DNA from: an uncultured Verrucomicrobiae bacterium
GTDB lineage: Bacteria; Verrucomicrobiota; Verrucomicrobiia; Verrucomicrobiales; Akkermansiaceae
Direction: 5' to 3'
Assembly: GCA_937957985.1 (NCBI GenBank)
Contig: CALGOH010000116.1
Location: 1-18,505, forward strand
DNA length: 18,505 nt
Below the pieces are notes generated by a model. That model saw only the letters and a program-made list of their open reading frames with translations, was not told where the DNA came from and made no database searches. The translations under genes and the position numbers were made by a program. Positions within the stretch are counted from its first letter, which is position 1. Every line of letters starts with the position of its first letter. This document shows positions 7,566 to 15,141 of the stretch, one piece after another.

Positions 7566-8645
7566 ATGCCGGATCACGGTTTTTCCTCCATCACCGAACA
7601 GGTCGCCCGGGTCCTGAGGGAGGGCCTGCGTCAGGGACGCTGGCGGGGGACGGTCCCCGGCCGCATCCGGCTGGCGGCGGAACTCGGGGTCAACCACAAG
7701 ACGGTGCAGGCGGCGCTGCGCCTCCTCGAGCAGGAAGGCCTGCTGGCACCGCAGGGGAACGGGCGGGTGCGCAGGATCGTGGACCCGGGATCGCCGGAGC
7801 CGGCGAGACTGCGGGTGATGATCCTCCTTTACTAGAGGTCGGACAAGAAGAGGGACGACCTGGTGGACCTGCTCCACCGGCTGCAGGAATCGGGTCACGA
7901 AGCCGCCTTCGCGCCGAGGACCATGCGCGACCTCGGCATGGATGCGGGTCGCATCGCCCGCTTCGCCGAGGCCACGGAGGCGGGTGCCTGGGTGGTGGTG
8001 GCCGGTCCTCGCGAGGTGCTGGAATGGTTTTCCAGGCAGCAAACTCCGGCCTTCGCCCTGTTCGGGCGGGCTTCAAGCGTCCCACTGGCGAGCACGGCTC
8101 CGAGGCGGAGCGAGGTCTACCGCGAGGTGGTGGATCGGCTCGTGACGCTGGGTCATCGCCGGGTCGTGCTCCTGGTGCGGAACGACCGTCGGAAACCGAG
8201 CCCCGGGTGGGAGGAGCAATTGATTCTCGAGGAACTCCGTGCGCGCGGCATCCGGACCGGACCCTACAACCTCCCGGATTGGGACGATAGCCCGGCGGGC
8301 TTGAAGCGCCTGATCGACTCGCTGTTCCGCCACACCCCGCCCACCGCCCTGCTCATCGACGAGGCGGCGCTCCTCGTCGCAGTCCGCGACCACCTCTCAC
8401 GCAAGGGAATTCTCGCCCCGGACCACGTTTCGCTCGTCTGCTGCGACCCCGACCCGGTCTTCGACTGGTGCCGCCCGCCGGTGAGCCACATCGACTGGGA
8501 CCCCCGTCCGCTGATCCGTCGTGTGGTGAAATGGGCGGGCAACGTCAGCCGCGGCAAGGACGACCGCCGCAGGAGCCACAGCAAGGCGAGGTTCGTCCCC
8601 GGCGGGACGATCGGGCGGGTTGGTGGAAAAGCGGGAAGCCGATAG
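7566..8645 (+). pseudogene. GntR-HTH / LacI-type sensor transcriptional regulator, interrupted by an in-frame TAG
   Basis: Read through one stop, this frame encodes 359 residues, a normal length for a family that joins a GntR winged helix to a LacI/periplasmic-binding-like sensor. Residues 1-70 are the winged helix (GRIRLAAELGVNHKTVQAAL, then LEQEGLLAPQGNGRVRRI). The sensor half shows VVAGPREVLEWF, LVTLGHRRVVLL, FRHTPPTALLIDEA, RKGILAPDHVSLVCCDPDP and a closing FVPGGTIG. Codon 90 (7833-7835) is TAG between LLY and RSDKKRD. Relatives as I recall them have Glu there, so one G-to-T change from GAG would explain it. The same reading frame continues intact for 269 more codons, so the loss is recent, a sequencing error, or tolerated by reinitiation (a GTG at 7863 begins a 260-residue piece). 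The family senses sugars or related small ligands. It probably regulated the divergent protease and the downstream transglutaminase-like gene. No strong Shine-Dalgarno is seen. Confidence 0.82.
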
Positions 8646-8666
8646 GTCGTGAATTTCCCGACCTTT
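8644..8666 (+). terminator. Weak terminator hairpin after the regulator
   Basis: AGGTCG (8644-8649) and CGACCT (8659-8664) form a perfect 6-bp stem with a 9-base loop, overlapping the regulator stop codon and followed by TTTC. The T run is short, so termination may be partial. It would separate the regulator from the next gene. Confidence 0.4.
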
Positions 8667-8710
8667 CATGGCATCCGGGAAGAATCCGAGCAGACTGGGC
8701 GGCAATCGCT

Positions 8711-8744
8711 GATTCCCTCCCGCCGGAGCGTGTCGATTCCCTCC
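8711..8744 (+). repeat. Direct repeat of GATTCCCTCC upstream of the transglutaminase-like gene
   Basis: Exact copies lie at 8711-8720 and 8735-8744, 24 bases apart, about 120-150 bases before the ATG at 8865. The same 10-mer lies upstream of the protease at 7517-7526 on the minus strand. The spacing of a little over two helical turns would place two bound proteins on nearly the same face of DNA. No other convincing site could be fixed in the 8646-8864 gap; an A-rich stretch at 8789-8799 could be part of a promoter, but no matching -35 box is clear. Confidence 0.5.
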
Positions 8745-8864
8745 GCGATTCTGAAATACCCGCCGGATTCGTGCGTTACTGACAGGGCAAAAAGATACAT
8801 GGGACCGCCCGCCGGCCGATGACCGCGACCCGTCCCTCCCATCCACGCAACACCAAGCCATCCA

Positions 8865-11012
8865 ATGAAACCGAAAACCATGCTCGCCTTCCTGACCGTG
8901 CTGGTCGCCTCGTCGATCGGAACGTCCAGCGTCTGGGCGAAGAAGAACCAGCCGGCACCCGTGCCTCTTTCGGAGGCGGGTGAGAAGCTCGAAGCCCGCT
9001 ATGCCGGACAGCTTGATGCGCTGAAGAACGAAATCATCGCGGCCCTGCCGTCGGTGGGCGAGGCGAAGAAGGCCGCCTTGGCGAAGGCCCGTGAGGCCGA
9101 GGCCGCCGCGGATGCCGCCCACCAGGAGGCGCAGAAGGGCATGGACGACATCAAGAAGGGCCATGGCCTCGTCGCCCACGCCAAGGGCAAGTGGATCGGT
9201 GGCGCCGAGAAGGGCATCGCCGCTGCCGAGAAGAAGATCGCCGAAGCCAAGACCGATGCCGAGAAGAAGGCGGCCGAAGAGGAGCTTGCCAACTCGAAGA
9301 AGAGTCTCGCCGAAGGTCAGGCCGCGCTCAAGGAGCGCCAGGCTTTCCTCGACGATGCCCTCGCTCGTCAGCCGCAGCTCGAAAAGGCCCTCGCCGAGGC
9401 GGAGCAGGCCCACGCCGCCGCCAAGGCCGCGACGCTGCAGGCGGTGAAGAACCTCGGCCTCGGCCCGGTGCTTTCGTCGGACAAACTCGATGCCAAGCTC
9501 GCGAAGTATGTGGCGATGATGGAAGCCACCCCGCGCGGACTCGCCGCCTACGCCGCGCAGGGCGACGTGCAGAAGCAACGCATCGACCAGCTTCTCTCGT
9601 CCGGTGATCTGCTGGTCGAGATGGTCGTCGCCGACGGCGCCGCGGGCGGCCGGTACGGCCCCGCGATGGAGATCCTCGAAGCCATCCGCAAGGCCAGCGA
9701 CAAGGCGAAGGAGGACGCCCTCGGCCGGCTGGCCCTGGCGATCGCCTTGGAACACGCCACACCGATCAAGCAGCGCAACGCCGTGGCCGAGACCGACGCG
9801 CCCGAGTTCGTCGATCCGGTGAAGCGCTACCTCAGCTACGAGAAGGCTTTCCTCGACGGAGAACTCGACCCCGCCTTCAAGGACCTGAGCGTCTGGGACT
9901 ACCGCATGGTCGTCGATGGCGAGGAGCCCGACAAGATCGCCGCCTGGGGCCGTGAGATGCTGCGCAACTACCGCCCCGACCAGGTCACCAAGCCCGACTA
10001 CCGCTGGCGCTACGTCGAGCTGGTCCGCAGCGACATCCGCTACGGCTCGCAGGACAACAAGTTCGACGAGGACGAGCTGCAGTTCTTCCAGAACATCCTC
10101 AAGAACGGCGGCATCTGCGGTCGCCGCGCCTTCATCGGCCGCTTCATCCTCCGCTCGTTCGGGATTCCCACCACCGCCCGTCCCCAGCCCGGCCACGCCG
10201 CGCTGGCCCACTGGACGCCCGACGGCTGGGTCATCTGCCTCGGTGGCGGCTGGGGTGCCGGCAACACCAAGGGCCGCTACGGCAAGGACCTTGATTTCCT
10301 CGCCAACACCCAGGCCCGCATGGCCGGTGCCGACGACTTCATGCAGGTCAAGCGTGCCCAGTGGATCGGCGACGTGATGGGCGAGGACCGCGTGTTCGGC
10401 TTCCACGCCAAGCAGCAGCCGGGCTTCTGGTATGGCGTCTCGCTCTACACCCAGAATGGCATCATCGAGGCTTCCAATGCCAAGACGCTCGCCGCCGTCG
10501 GCGAGGACATCGGCGAGGCCAACGTGACCAAGGAACACATCGAGATCGCCAAGGTGGAGATCACCGAGGAGGACCGCAGGATCCACGCCGACGCCAAGGG
10601 CGCGATCATCATCCCCGCGGCCGCGACCAGCAGCCCGACCCAGAGCAGCGGGCCGATCATCTTCATGGACAGCGTGCTCGGCGGCAAGCAGCTCCACTAC
10701 AGCCGCAACGGCGACGGCGAGTTCGAGTACGCCTTCGACGTCCCGGCCGCCGGCAAGTATGAGCTTACCGCCAAGCTGGTGACGCCGAGCTGGCAGCAGA
10801 ACCTCGTGCTCACCGCCAACGGCGCGAAGGACCCGGTCGAGATTCCCCTGCCGTTCACCGTCGGCATGTGGGGTGAGACCAAGCCGGTCACCGTCGAGCT
10901 GAAGGAGGGCAACAACACCTTCTCCTTCACCCGCAAGAGCGACGGACAGGCGAAGGGATTCTCGATCAAGGAATTCAAGCTGACCCCGGCCACCGGCCAG
11001 GCCAGCCGCTGA
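8865..11012 (+). CDS. Secreted coiled-coil protein with transglutaminase-like domain and C-terminal beta-sandwich
   Basis: The 715-residue product has a signal peptide (1-25, ending SSVWA before KK). Residues about 30-190 are rich in Ala, Lys and Glu in heptad-like order and look like a long coiled coil. A helical linker follows. Residues about 375-480 resemble a transglutaminase/papain-like core: Cys418 in NGGICGRRAFIGRF, then FGIPTTARPQPGHAALAHW with His444 as likely partner. The third catalytic residue is uncertain (Asp453 is close by). Residues about 595-708 form a carbohydrate-binding-module-like beta domain (FEYAFDVPAAGKYELTAKLV, then VTVELKEGNNTFSFTR). In this superfamily the Cys-His pair acts in peptide cleavage or amide crosslinking; which applies here is unknown. 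ATG 8865 is chosen for the signal peptide; an in-frame ATG at 8880 is possible. No Shine-Dalgarno is visible. A strong terminator follows 27 bases after the stop. Confidence 0.8.
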   Translation: MKPKTMLAFLTVLVASSIGTSSVWAKKNQPAPVPLSEAGEKLEARYAGQLDALKNEIIAALPSVGEAKKAALAKAREAEAAADAAHQEAQKGMDDIKKGHGLVAHAKGKWIGGAEKGIAAAEKKIAEAKTDAEKKAAEEELANSKKSLAEGQAALKERQAFLDDALARQPQLEKALAEAEQAHAAAKAATLQAVKNLGLGPVLSSDKLDAKLAKYVAMMEATPRGLAAYAAQGDVQKQRIDQLLSSGDLLVEMVVADGAAGGRYGPAMEILEAIRKASDKAKEDALGRLALAIALEHATPIKQRNAVAETDAPEFVDPVKRYLSYEKAFLDGELDPAFKDLSVWDYRMVVDGEEPDKIAAWGREMLRNYRPDQVTKPDYRWRYVELVRSDIRYGSQDNKFDEDELQFFQNILKNGGICGRRAFIGRFILRSFGIPTTARPQPGHAALAHWTPDGWVICLGGGWGAGNTKGRYGKDLDFLANTQARMAGADDFMQVKRAQWIGDVMGEDRVFGFHAKQQPGFWYGVSLYTQNGIIEASNAKTLAAVGEDIGEANVTKEHIEIAKVEITEEDRRIHADAKGAIIIPAAATSSPTQSSGPIIFMDSVLGGKQLHYSRNGDGEFEYAFDVPAAGKYELTAKLVTPSWQQNLVLTANGAKDPVEIPLPFTVGMWGETKPVTVELKEGNNTFSFTRKSDGQAKGFSIKEFKLTPATGQASR

Positions 11013-11039
11013 TTCCACCGGAACCGCTCAAGCTGTCAT

Positions 11040-11070
11040 GCCGCCCCTTTCCTTGGATCGGGGCGGCTTT
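11040..11070 (+). terminator. Rho-independent terminator of the transglutaminase-like gene
   Basis: GCCGCCCC (11040-11047) pairs perfectly with GGGGCGGC (11060-11067) around a 12-base loop, followed by TTTCT. It lies 27 bases after the stop at 11012 on the plus strand. Confidence 0.8.
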
Positions 11071-11084
11071 CTGTTCAGTCTTCG

Positions 11085-11102
11085 AAGCCGCCCACGGCTT
11101 TT
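11085..11102. terminator. Second hairpin between convergent genes
   Basis: AAGCCG and CGGCTT (11085-11090 and 11095-11100) form a perfect 6-bp stem with a CCCA loop, followed by TT on the plus strand. It lies between the convergent transglutaminase-like and PEP-CTERM genes, 38 bases past the stop of the latter, and may back up termination from either side. The T run is weak in both directions. Confidence 0.4.
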
Positions 11103-11138
11103 CCAAGGCGCCGCCTCCTCATGGGAACCGCGCTCCTT

Positions 11139-11777
11139 TCAGCACCTGCGCCGCAGCAGACCAGCGGCCGCAGCCATCAGGACAAGCACGCCTCCCGTCG
11201 GCTCCGGCACGGCTCCGACCTGGATCGCCCCGCCCGTGTCCTCGTAGGCCCACGAGTGGAGCGTACCAACTCCGTCGTTGTTCTCGAAGGTCACAAGGGC
11301 CCAGCCATAGACGGTCTGCTCGTTGCCCGAAGAGCCGATGACCAGCGAGAACCCAAGGTAGCCCGCCACGCCGTCGGTGAAACCCGAGGCCGTGCCCATG
11401 TGCGGATTGATCTGCCCCGAGGCCCCGAAGCCGGTCGAGTAGAACTCGGAATCGAGATCGATGGTGGTGCCCGGAGCAAGCCGGACGATGGCATCGGTGT
11501 TGCCGGTCCCGACGCGGATCGGCTGCCAGGTCGGCGAAGTGCTCGGGGCATACGCGTCATTACTGACGCGCGATCCGCCGAGGAAGAAATTGGCGTCGCC
11601 GCCGGCCAAGCCGTTCAGGTCCGTCGACCAGGCGCCGGTCTCGAGATCCACCGAGACGCCGGCGTAGGTGCTGGGAATGGCGATGTCCTCACCCGGAAAA
11701 TGGACGATGGCACCCCGGGCCTCGCCGAGCAGGGCGAGGCCAGTGGCCAAGGTGATCCACTTCAGGGGGCAGCGCAT
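11139..11777 (-). CDS. PEP-CTERM protein of unknown function
   Basis: The product has 212 residues. A signal peptide covers about 1-22 (MRCPLKWITLATGLALL, cleavage near ARGA). The middle, about 23-185, is a probable beta-rich domain (FFLGGS, YGWALVTFEN, LHSWAYED) of a sort often seen in verrucomicrobial PEP-CTERM proteins and not otherwise recognisable. Residues 190-212 are the sorting tail: VPEPTGG, a hydrophobic stretch (VLVLMAAAAGLL), then RRRC. The tail marks it as an exosortase substrate destined for the outer envelope or matrix. The end in Cys rather than Arg is slightly unusual. It follows the 981-residue repeat-protein gene by 34 bases and is probably co-transcribed with it. The start at 11777 fits the signal peptide; no Shine-Dalgarno is visible. 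The binding partner or substrate is not known. Confidence 0.87.
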   Translation of the reverse strand: MRCPLKWITLATGLALLGEARGAIVHFPGEDIAIPSTYAGVSVDLETGAWSTDLNGLAGGDANFFLGGSRVSNDAYAPSTSPTWQPIRVGTGNTDAIVRLAPGTTIDLDSEFYSTGFGASGQINPHMGTASGFTDGVAGYLGFSLVIGSSGNEQTVYGWALVTFENNDGVGTLHSWAYEDTGGAIQVGAVPEPTGGVLVLMAAAAGLLRRRC

Positions 11778-11811
11778 GAGTAACTCGTTGGCGCGGAGAC
11801 TATCAGGTCGT

Positions 11812-14757
11812 TCAAGGAGCCTGGGTCACCTCGACCCTTCCGAAGCGCGCCTTCTTGCCGCTGCTCGGGCCGGCACCTGGAATGGCGTCGGGAAACTCGA
11901 TGGCCACTGCCTCGATGGCCACTCCACCCGCACCGGTGCCGGTGCCGACCACGCTGCCGCCGGTCGCATCCTCGAAGGCGCCGGCTTCCAGCGAGTCCGC
12001 CGTAAACTGGGCGGTGTAGGTCAGACCGGCGGCGACGAAGTCGGTGCGCCGGGTGTAGCGGAGGTAATACTGACCGGTGACCGGATCCGTGTAGAACTGC
12101 GGCGGGCCGTTCTGGGTGATATTGTTGCTCCCGTCGATCGTGAGCGTACCCCCGCCATCCGAAACGGTCGGATCGAAGGCGAAGCCGAACTCGAGCAGGT
12201 TGGCGAAGGCATCGCCGTCGGAATTGCCGGTCGCGGTGAGATCGGCACCCGGCAAGCCGGAGAAGTCGAAGCTCCCAATCCAGCTTTCGTAGGCCGTCAG
12301 GGTTGTGATATCCACCTTGGTCGGCGATGCCTGCAGATTTGGAGTCCCTTCGTCATCCTCCGCCACGAACCAGACATCGTAAGGGGTGCCGGGTGTCAGG
12401 CCTGCGATGCTTGCGGTGTTCTCGGTGTCCGCCACTGTCAGGCTGATGCTGCCGCTGGCAAGCTCACCCGAGCCGCCGGAGCCTGTGCCGGCCTTAACTT
12501 CAGCGGCGGTCGGTGCCGAGGCCGCGTCGGCGACGACCACGTAATAGGCCGTGCCTGGTTCGTTGATCGCCGCAGCTGCGGTGGCACCGGTGGCAGAGAT
12601 ATCATTGACCTGCGGGTAGATGGCAGTCCAGGATGGAGGAGTGGTGTCCGAGCCACTCGTGCTGACATATCCACTCAGCACAATGTCGTCGAACCTGTGC
12701 TCGCGAGTAGGTGACGTGCTACCGTCGCTGGCATAGACGCGGAACTCAATCGTGGTATCGGTCAACCCTTGGAATTCAGCGCCGGTCAGAGGGATGATGA
12801 CATTCTCGCTTCCGCTTGCGCCATCGGTGTAAAGTGAGTAGAGACTATTGTCTGGCGTTGGGTAAGAGAAGCCGGTCTTGTCCGCAAAAACCCCGATGCC
12901 GAAACGATACGGACTACTTGTTACGTAGCTCAGAGTCAAACTGGTCACGGTTCCACGCGGAATGGTCACGGTGAAGGTGAAATACATGTCATTACTAACT
13001 GCGTTGGTCACCTGAGTTTCCACGTTCGTAGCCGACGAGGTTGACAACGTGTCGTTACCACCGACTTCCAATCGATCATTGGCAAACGCGGCGCCGGATA
13101 TTCCGGAACCGAAGGTGATGTCGGAGGCGGTTGTATTTGCTTCGCCGTCAGAGCTGGATTGGGAGCCGGAGGTGAACTCGAACAACGCGACCGTATCCGG
13201 ATCCAAAAGCGTGGTAATATCGACCACTGTGGGGCTGGCCTGCAGGTTGGGTGTGGGTGTGGCGTTGTCCACATCGTCCTCCGCTACGAACCATACGTCG
13301 TATGCGGTGCTGGCGGAAAGCCCGATGATGGTTGCGGTTACCTCCGTGTCGGCTGCGCTCAGCACGATGCTGCCGCTGGCGACTACACCAGAGCCGCCTG
13401 AACCCGTTCCCGCCTTCACTTCGGCTGAGATGGGTGCGGTGGCCCCGTCGGCCAAGACCACATAGTAGGCCGTGCCCGGTTCATCGATTGCCGCACGCGC
13501 TGTGGCGGCGGTGGCAACAACTTCGTCCACCTGCGGGTAGCTGGCAGTCCACGAAGGTGCAGTGGTGTCGGGCACCGGTGTGGCGATGTCCACTTTCTGC
13601 ACATCGACGTCAGTCTGCGAATTCGGTGTGGGGCTCTCATCGTCCTCGGCCGTGAAGTAGACATCGTAGGCGGTGCTGTCCGATAGGCTGGAGATGACTA
13701 CGGTGCCCTCCGTGTCGCCCACGGGCAGCGGGATGCTGCCGCTGGCAAGCTCACCCGATCCGCTGGATCCGGTCCCGGCCTTGATTTCTGCTGCGGTCGG
13801 TGCACTGGCCCCGTCGGCGACAACCACGTAGTAGGCCGTGCCCGGCTCGTTGATCGCTGCACGCAGGGTGAAGCCGTCCAGCGTCGTCGTGTCCGCCTGT
13901 GGGTAGGTGGCGGTCCAGGCGGGGGCTGTAGTATCGGCGATGTTGGCCACGATATCGGTCAACTCAGTGGTGATGTAGAATTCGTCGAAGCGAACTTCGT
14001 CGCCGGTGCCAACAGTTCCCCTAAAAGTAGCGCTAGTAAAAGCGGTTGGGGTATTGTTGGCGGCAAGGTCATGGACAATCCCGCGGCAGTCATCTTTATC
14101 CGGAGTTCCCAGACTGCCACCCGAGATGGCCGGATTCAGCCAGACCGCGACATCGTCATATCTTGCGTCACTGAGGTCTTCCGTCACCTGCAAAACCAGC
14201 AGGTTCCAGTCGCCGTCGGTAAAGGCCTTCTTTACGCCGCTGTTGTAGTTGACGGCGCTCGCACCGCCGAAGGATACGCTGACAGTCCCATCGGTAGCTA
14301 CAGAGACAACAATATCAAAGCTTCCTCCATCAAGAGTGAAGCCAAGCGGAGCCGCATCCGCAGTCGACCAGCTCATAGCAATGTAAAAGTTCCCCTCGGT
14401 CGGGACCGTGTAGGAGAGAGCACGAGAGATACTACGACCCTGGGGTGATATGCCTGCCCTTGCCTCGAAAATCTCAAGTGCGCCGTTCGTGCCCGTGAGA
14501 AGCCCTGTGAAGTCCGAACTGTCATCGCGTATCTCGAAGTCGAGATTAGTAGCGACTAACGGATTGCCCCATGCGCCGGTGAATCCGGTCCTCGCGTCAG
14601 TCTGGCTTCTAAGCGTCGCGTCGATCTGGTAATCGTCGCCCGATCCGTCCGCAGACGCGCTGAAGCCTTCGTAAACCAGCGGCGCGGCGTAGGAGGCGGT
14701 TGCGAGAACGAGGCATGCGCCCAGCGCAGTGAGGAGGGTTCTGATTGCCATATTCAT
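11812..14757 (-). CDS. Large secreted protein with LamG-like N-terminal module and three fibronectin-III-like repeats
   Basis: The 981-residue product has a signal peptide (1-24, ending ASYA before APLVYEGF). Residues about 26-265 look like a LamG/concanavalin-like beta-sandwich (GNFYIAMSW, FDEFYI). Three near-identical fibronectin-III-like repeats follow at about 275-396, 397-518 and 704-820; each has DTT(A/P)P(A/S)WTA, NEPGTAYYVV or DEPGTAYYVV, EIKAGTG or EVKAGTG, and AYDV(Y/W)F(T/V)AEDD. Repeats 2 and 3 are separated by a different domain, about 520-700, ending in FDDIVLSGY. The C-terminus has NSDGDAFANLLEF and a terminal beta-domain. No enzymatic motif is visible, so a structural, adhesive or glycan-binding role is likely. 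The start is ATG 14757; the ATG at 14751 is equally possible. It is 34 bases upstream of the PEP-CTERM gene, with which it probably forms an operon. The DNA for the N-terminal module and for the inserted domain looks lower in G+C than its neighbours. Confidence 0.83.
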   Translation of the reverse strand: MNMAIRTLLTALGACLVLATASYAAPLVYEGFSASADGSGDDYQIDATLRSQTDARTGFTGAWGNPLVATNLDFEIRDDSSDFTGLLTGTNGALEIFEARAGISPQGRSISRALSYTVPTEGNFYIAMSWSTADAAPLGFTLDGGSFDIVVSVATDGTVSVSFGGASAVNYNSGVKKAFTDGDWNLLVLQVTEDLSDARYDDVAVWLNPAISGGSLGTPDKDDCRGIVHDLAANNTPTAFTSATFRGTVGTGDEVRFDEFYITTELTDIVANIADTTAPAWTATYPQADTTTLDGFTLRAAINEPGTAYYVVVADGASAPTAAEIKAGTGSSGSGELASGSIPLPVGDTEGTVVISSLSDSTAYDVYFTAEDDESPTPNSQTDVDVQKVDIATPVPDTTAPSWTASYPQVDEVVATAATARAAIDEPGTAYYVVLADGATAPISAEVKAGTGSGGSGVVASGSIVLSAADTEVTATIIGLSASTAYDVWFVAEDDVDNATPTPNLQASPTVVDITTLLDPDTVALFEFTSGSQSSSDGEANTTASDITFGSGISGAAFANDRLEVGGNDTLSTSSATNVETQVTNAVSNDMYFTFTVTIPRGTVTSLTLSYVTSSPYRFGIGVFADKTGFSYPTPDNSLYSLYTDGASGSENVIIPLTGAEFQGLTDTTIEFRVYASDGSTSPTREHRFDDIVLSGYVSTSGSDTTPPSWTAIYPQVNDISATGATAAAAINEPGTAYYVVVADAASAPTAAEVKAGTGSGGSGELASGSISLTVADTENTASIAGLTPGTPYDVWFVAEDDEGTPNLQASPTKVDITTLTAYESWIGSFDFSGLPGADLTATGNSDGDAFANLLEFGFAFDPTVSDGGGTLTIDGSNNITQNGPPQFYTDPVTGQYYLRYTRRTDFVAAGLTYTAQFTADSLEAGAFEDATGGSVVGTGTGAGGVAIEAVAIEFPDAIPGAGPSSGKKARFGRVEVTQAP
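12298..13935 (-). repeat. Three fibronectin-III-like coding repeats
   Basis: Repeat 1 is at 13570-13935, repeat 2 at 13204-13569 directly adjoining it, and repeat 3 at 12298-12648. Each encodes about 120 residues. They share long nearly identical stretches at protein level (EPGTAYYVV, AEVKAGTGSGGSG in repeats 2 and 3, PNLQASPT in repeats 2 and 3). Repeats 2 and 3 are more alike than either is to 1. The insert between 2 and 3 (about 12650-13200) encodes an unrelated domain. This is expansion within the gene, and such repeats are prone to recombination. Confidence 0.85.
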
Positions 14758-14822
14758 TGTTTTTCCGGAGTCAGGGAGGTCTGGGTCAAAAGTGGGTGAG
14801 TGTCATGGTCTGTCGGAGAGCA

Positions 14823-15041
14823 TCACCCTGTTGCTGGTAAGGGGCGCCGGTATTCGGCGTCGTGCAGGCCGGTCCTGGCATCGGCCTGGCCCCTGATGGT
14901 CGAGTCATACTGGTAGTCATCCCCTGCACCGGAAGCCGAAGCACCAAATCCCTCATAGACGAGCACGGTTCCCCGGGAGGTCAGCGGGGCCACGGAAAGC
15001 ACGAGGGCCGCGAGCTTGAAAAATCTGGTGGCGGGACTCAT
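14823..15041 (-). pseudogene. Truncated paralogue of the neighbouring repeat protein (72 codons)
   Basis: ATG 15041 opens a signal peptide (MSPATRFFKLAALVLSVAPL) followed by LVYEGFGASASGAGDDYQYD, which matches the start of the 981-residue protein (LVYEGFSASADGSGDDYQID). Both continue with R, Q and then DARTG. The similarity ends there: this frame reads LHDAEYRRPLPATG and stops, whereas the relative continues FTGAWGNPLVATN. The remnant lies 65 bases upstream of the intact relative on the same strand, so it is either a decayed tandem duplicate or one cut by deletion. Another frame stays open to 14786, but I could not recognise its product. A genuine short secreted protein is possible but less likely. 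Its promoter region would be 15042-15141, after the anti-sigma gene; a run of six T on the minus strand (15121-15126) lies there. Confidence 0.65.
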
Positions 15042-15141
15042 GGGACGGCAGGTTTCAGGAGACTTCGGCGGAAGAGGCGATCGGTTCACGTCAAGGATGT
15101 CAGCGTCCGCCCGGATTGGACAAAAAAGCGGAAATCGATGC

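Noticed and set aside
4522..7617. A 1031-codon open frame on the plus strand opposite the protease gene
   Set aside because: It is antisense to a gene with clear domains, has no signal peptide or recognised motif, and is rich in Arg, Gly, Ala and Val as expected for the complement of G+C-rich coding DNA.
8397..11018. An 873-codon open frame on the minus strand opposite the transglutaminase-like gene
   Set aside because: The Leu/Gly/Val/Asp-rich composition mirrors the Glu/Lys/Ala-rich coding strand. The plus-strand product has a signal peptide, enzyme core and terminator.
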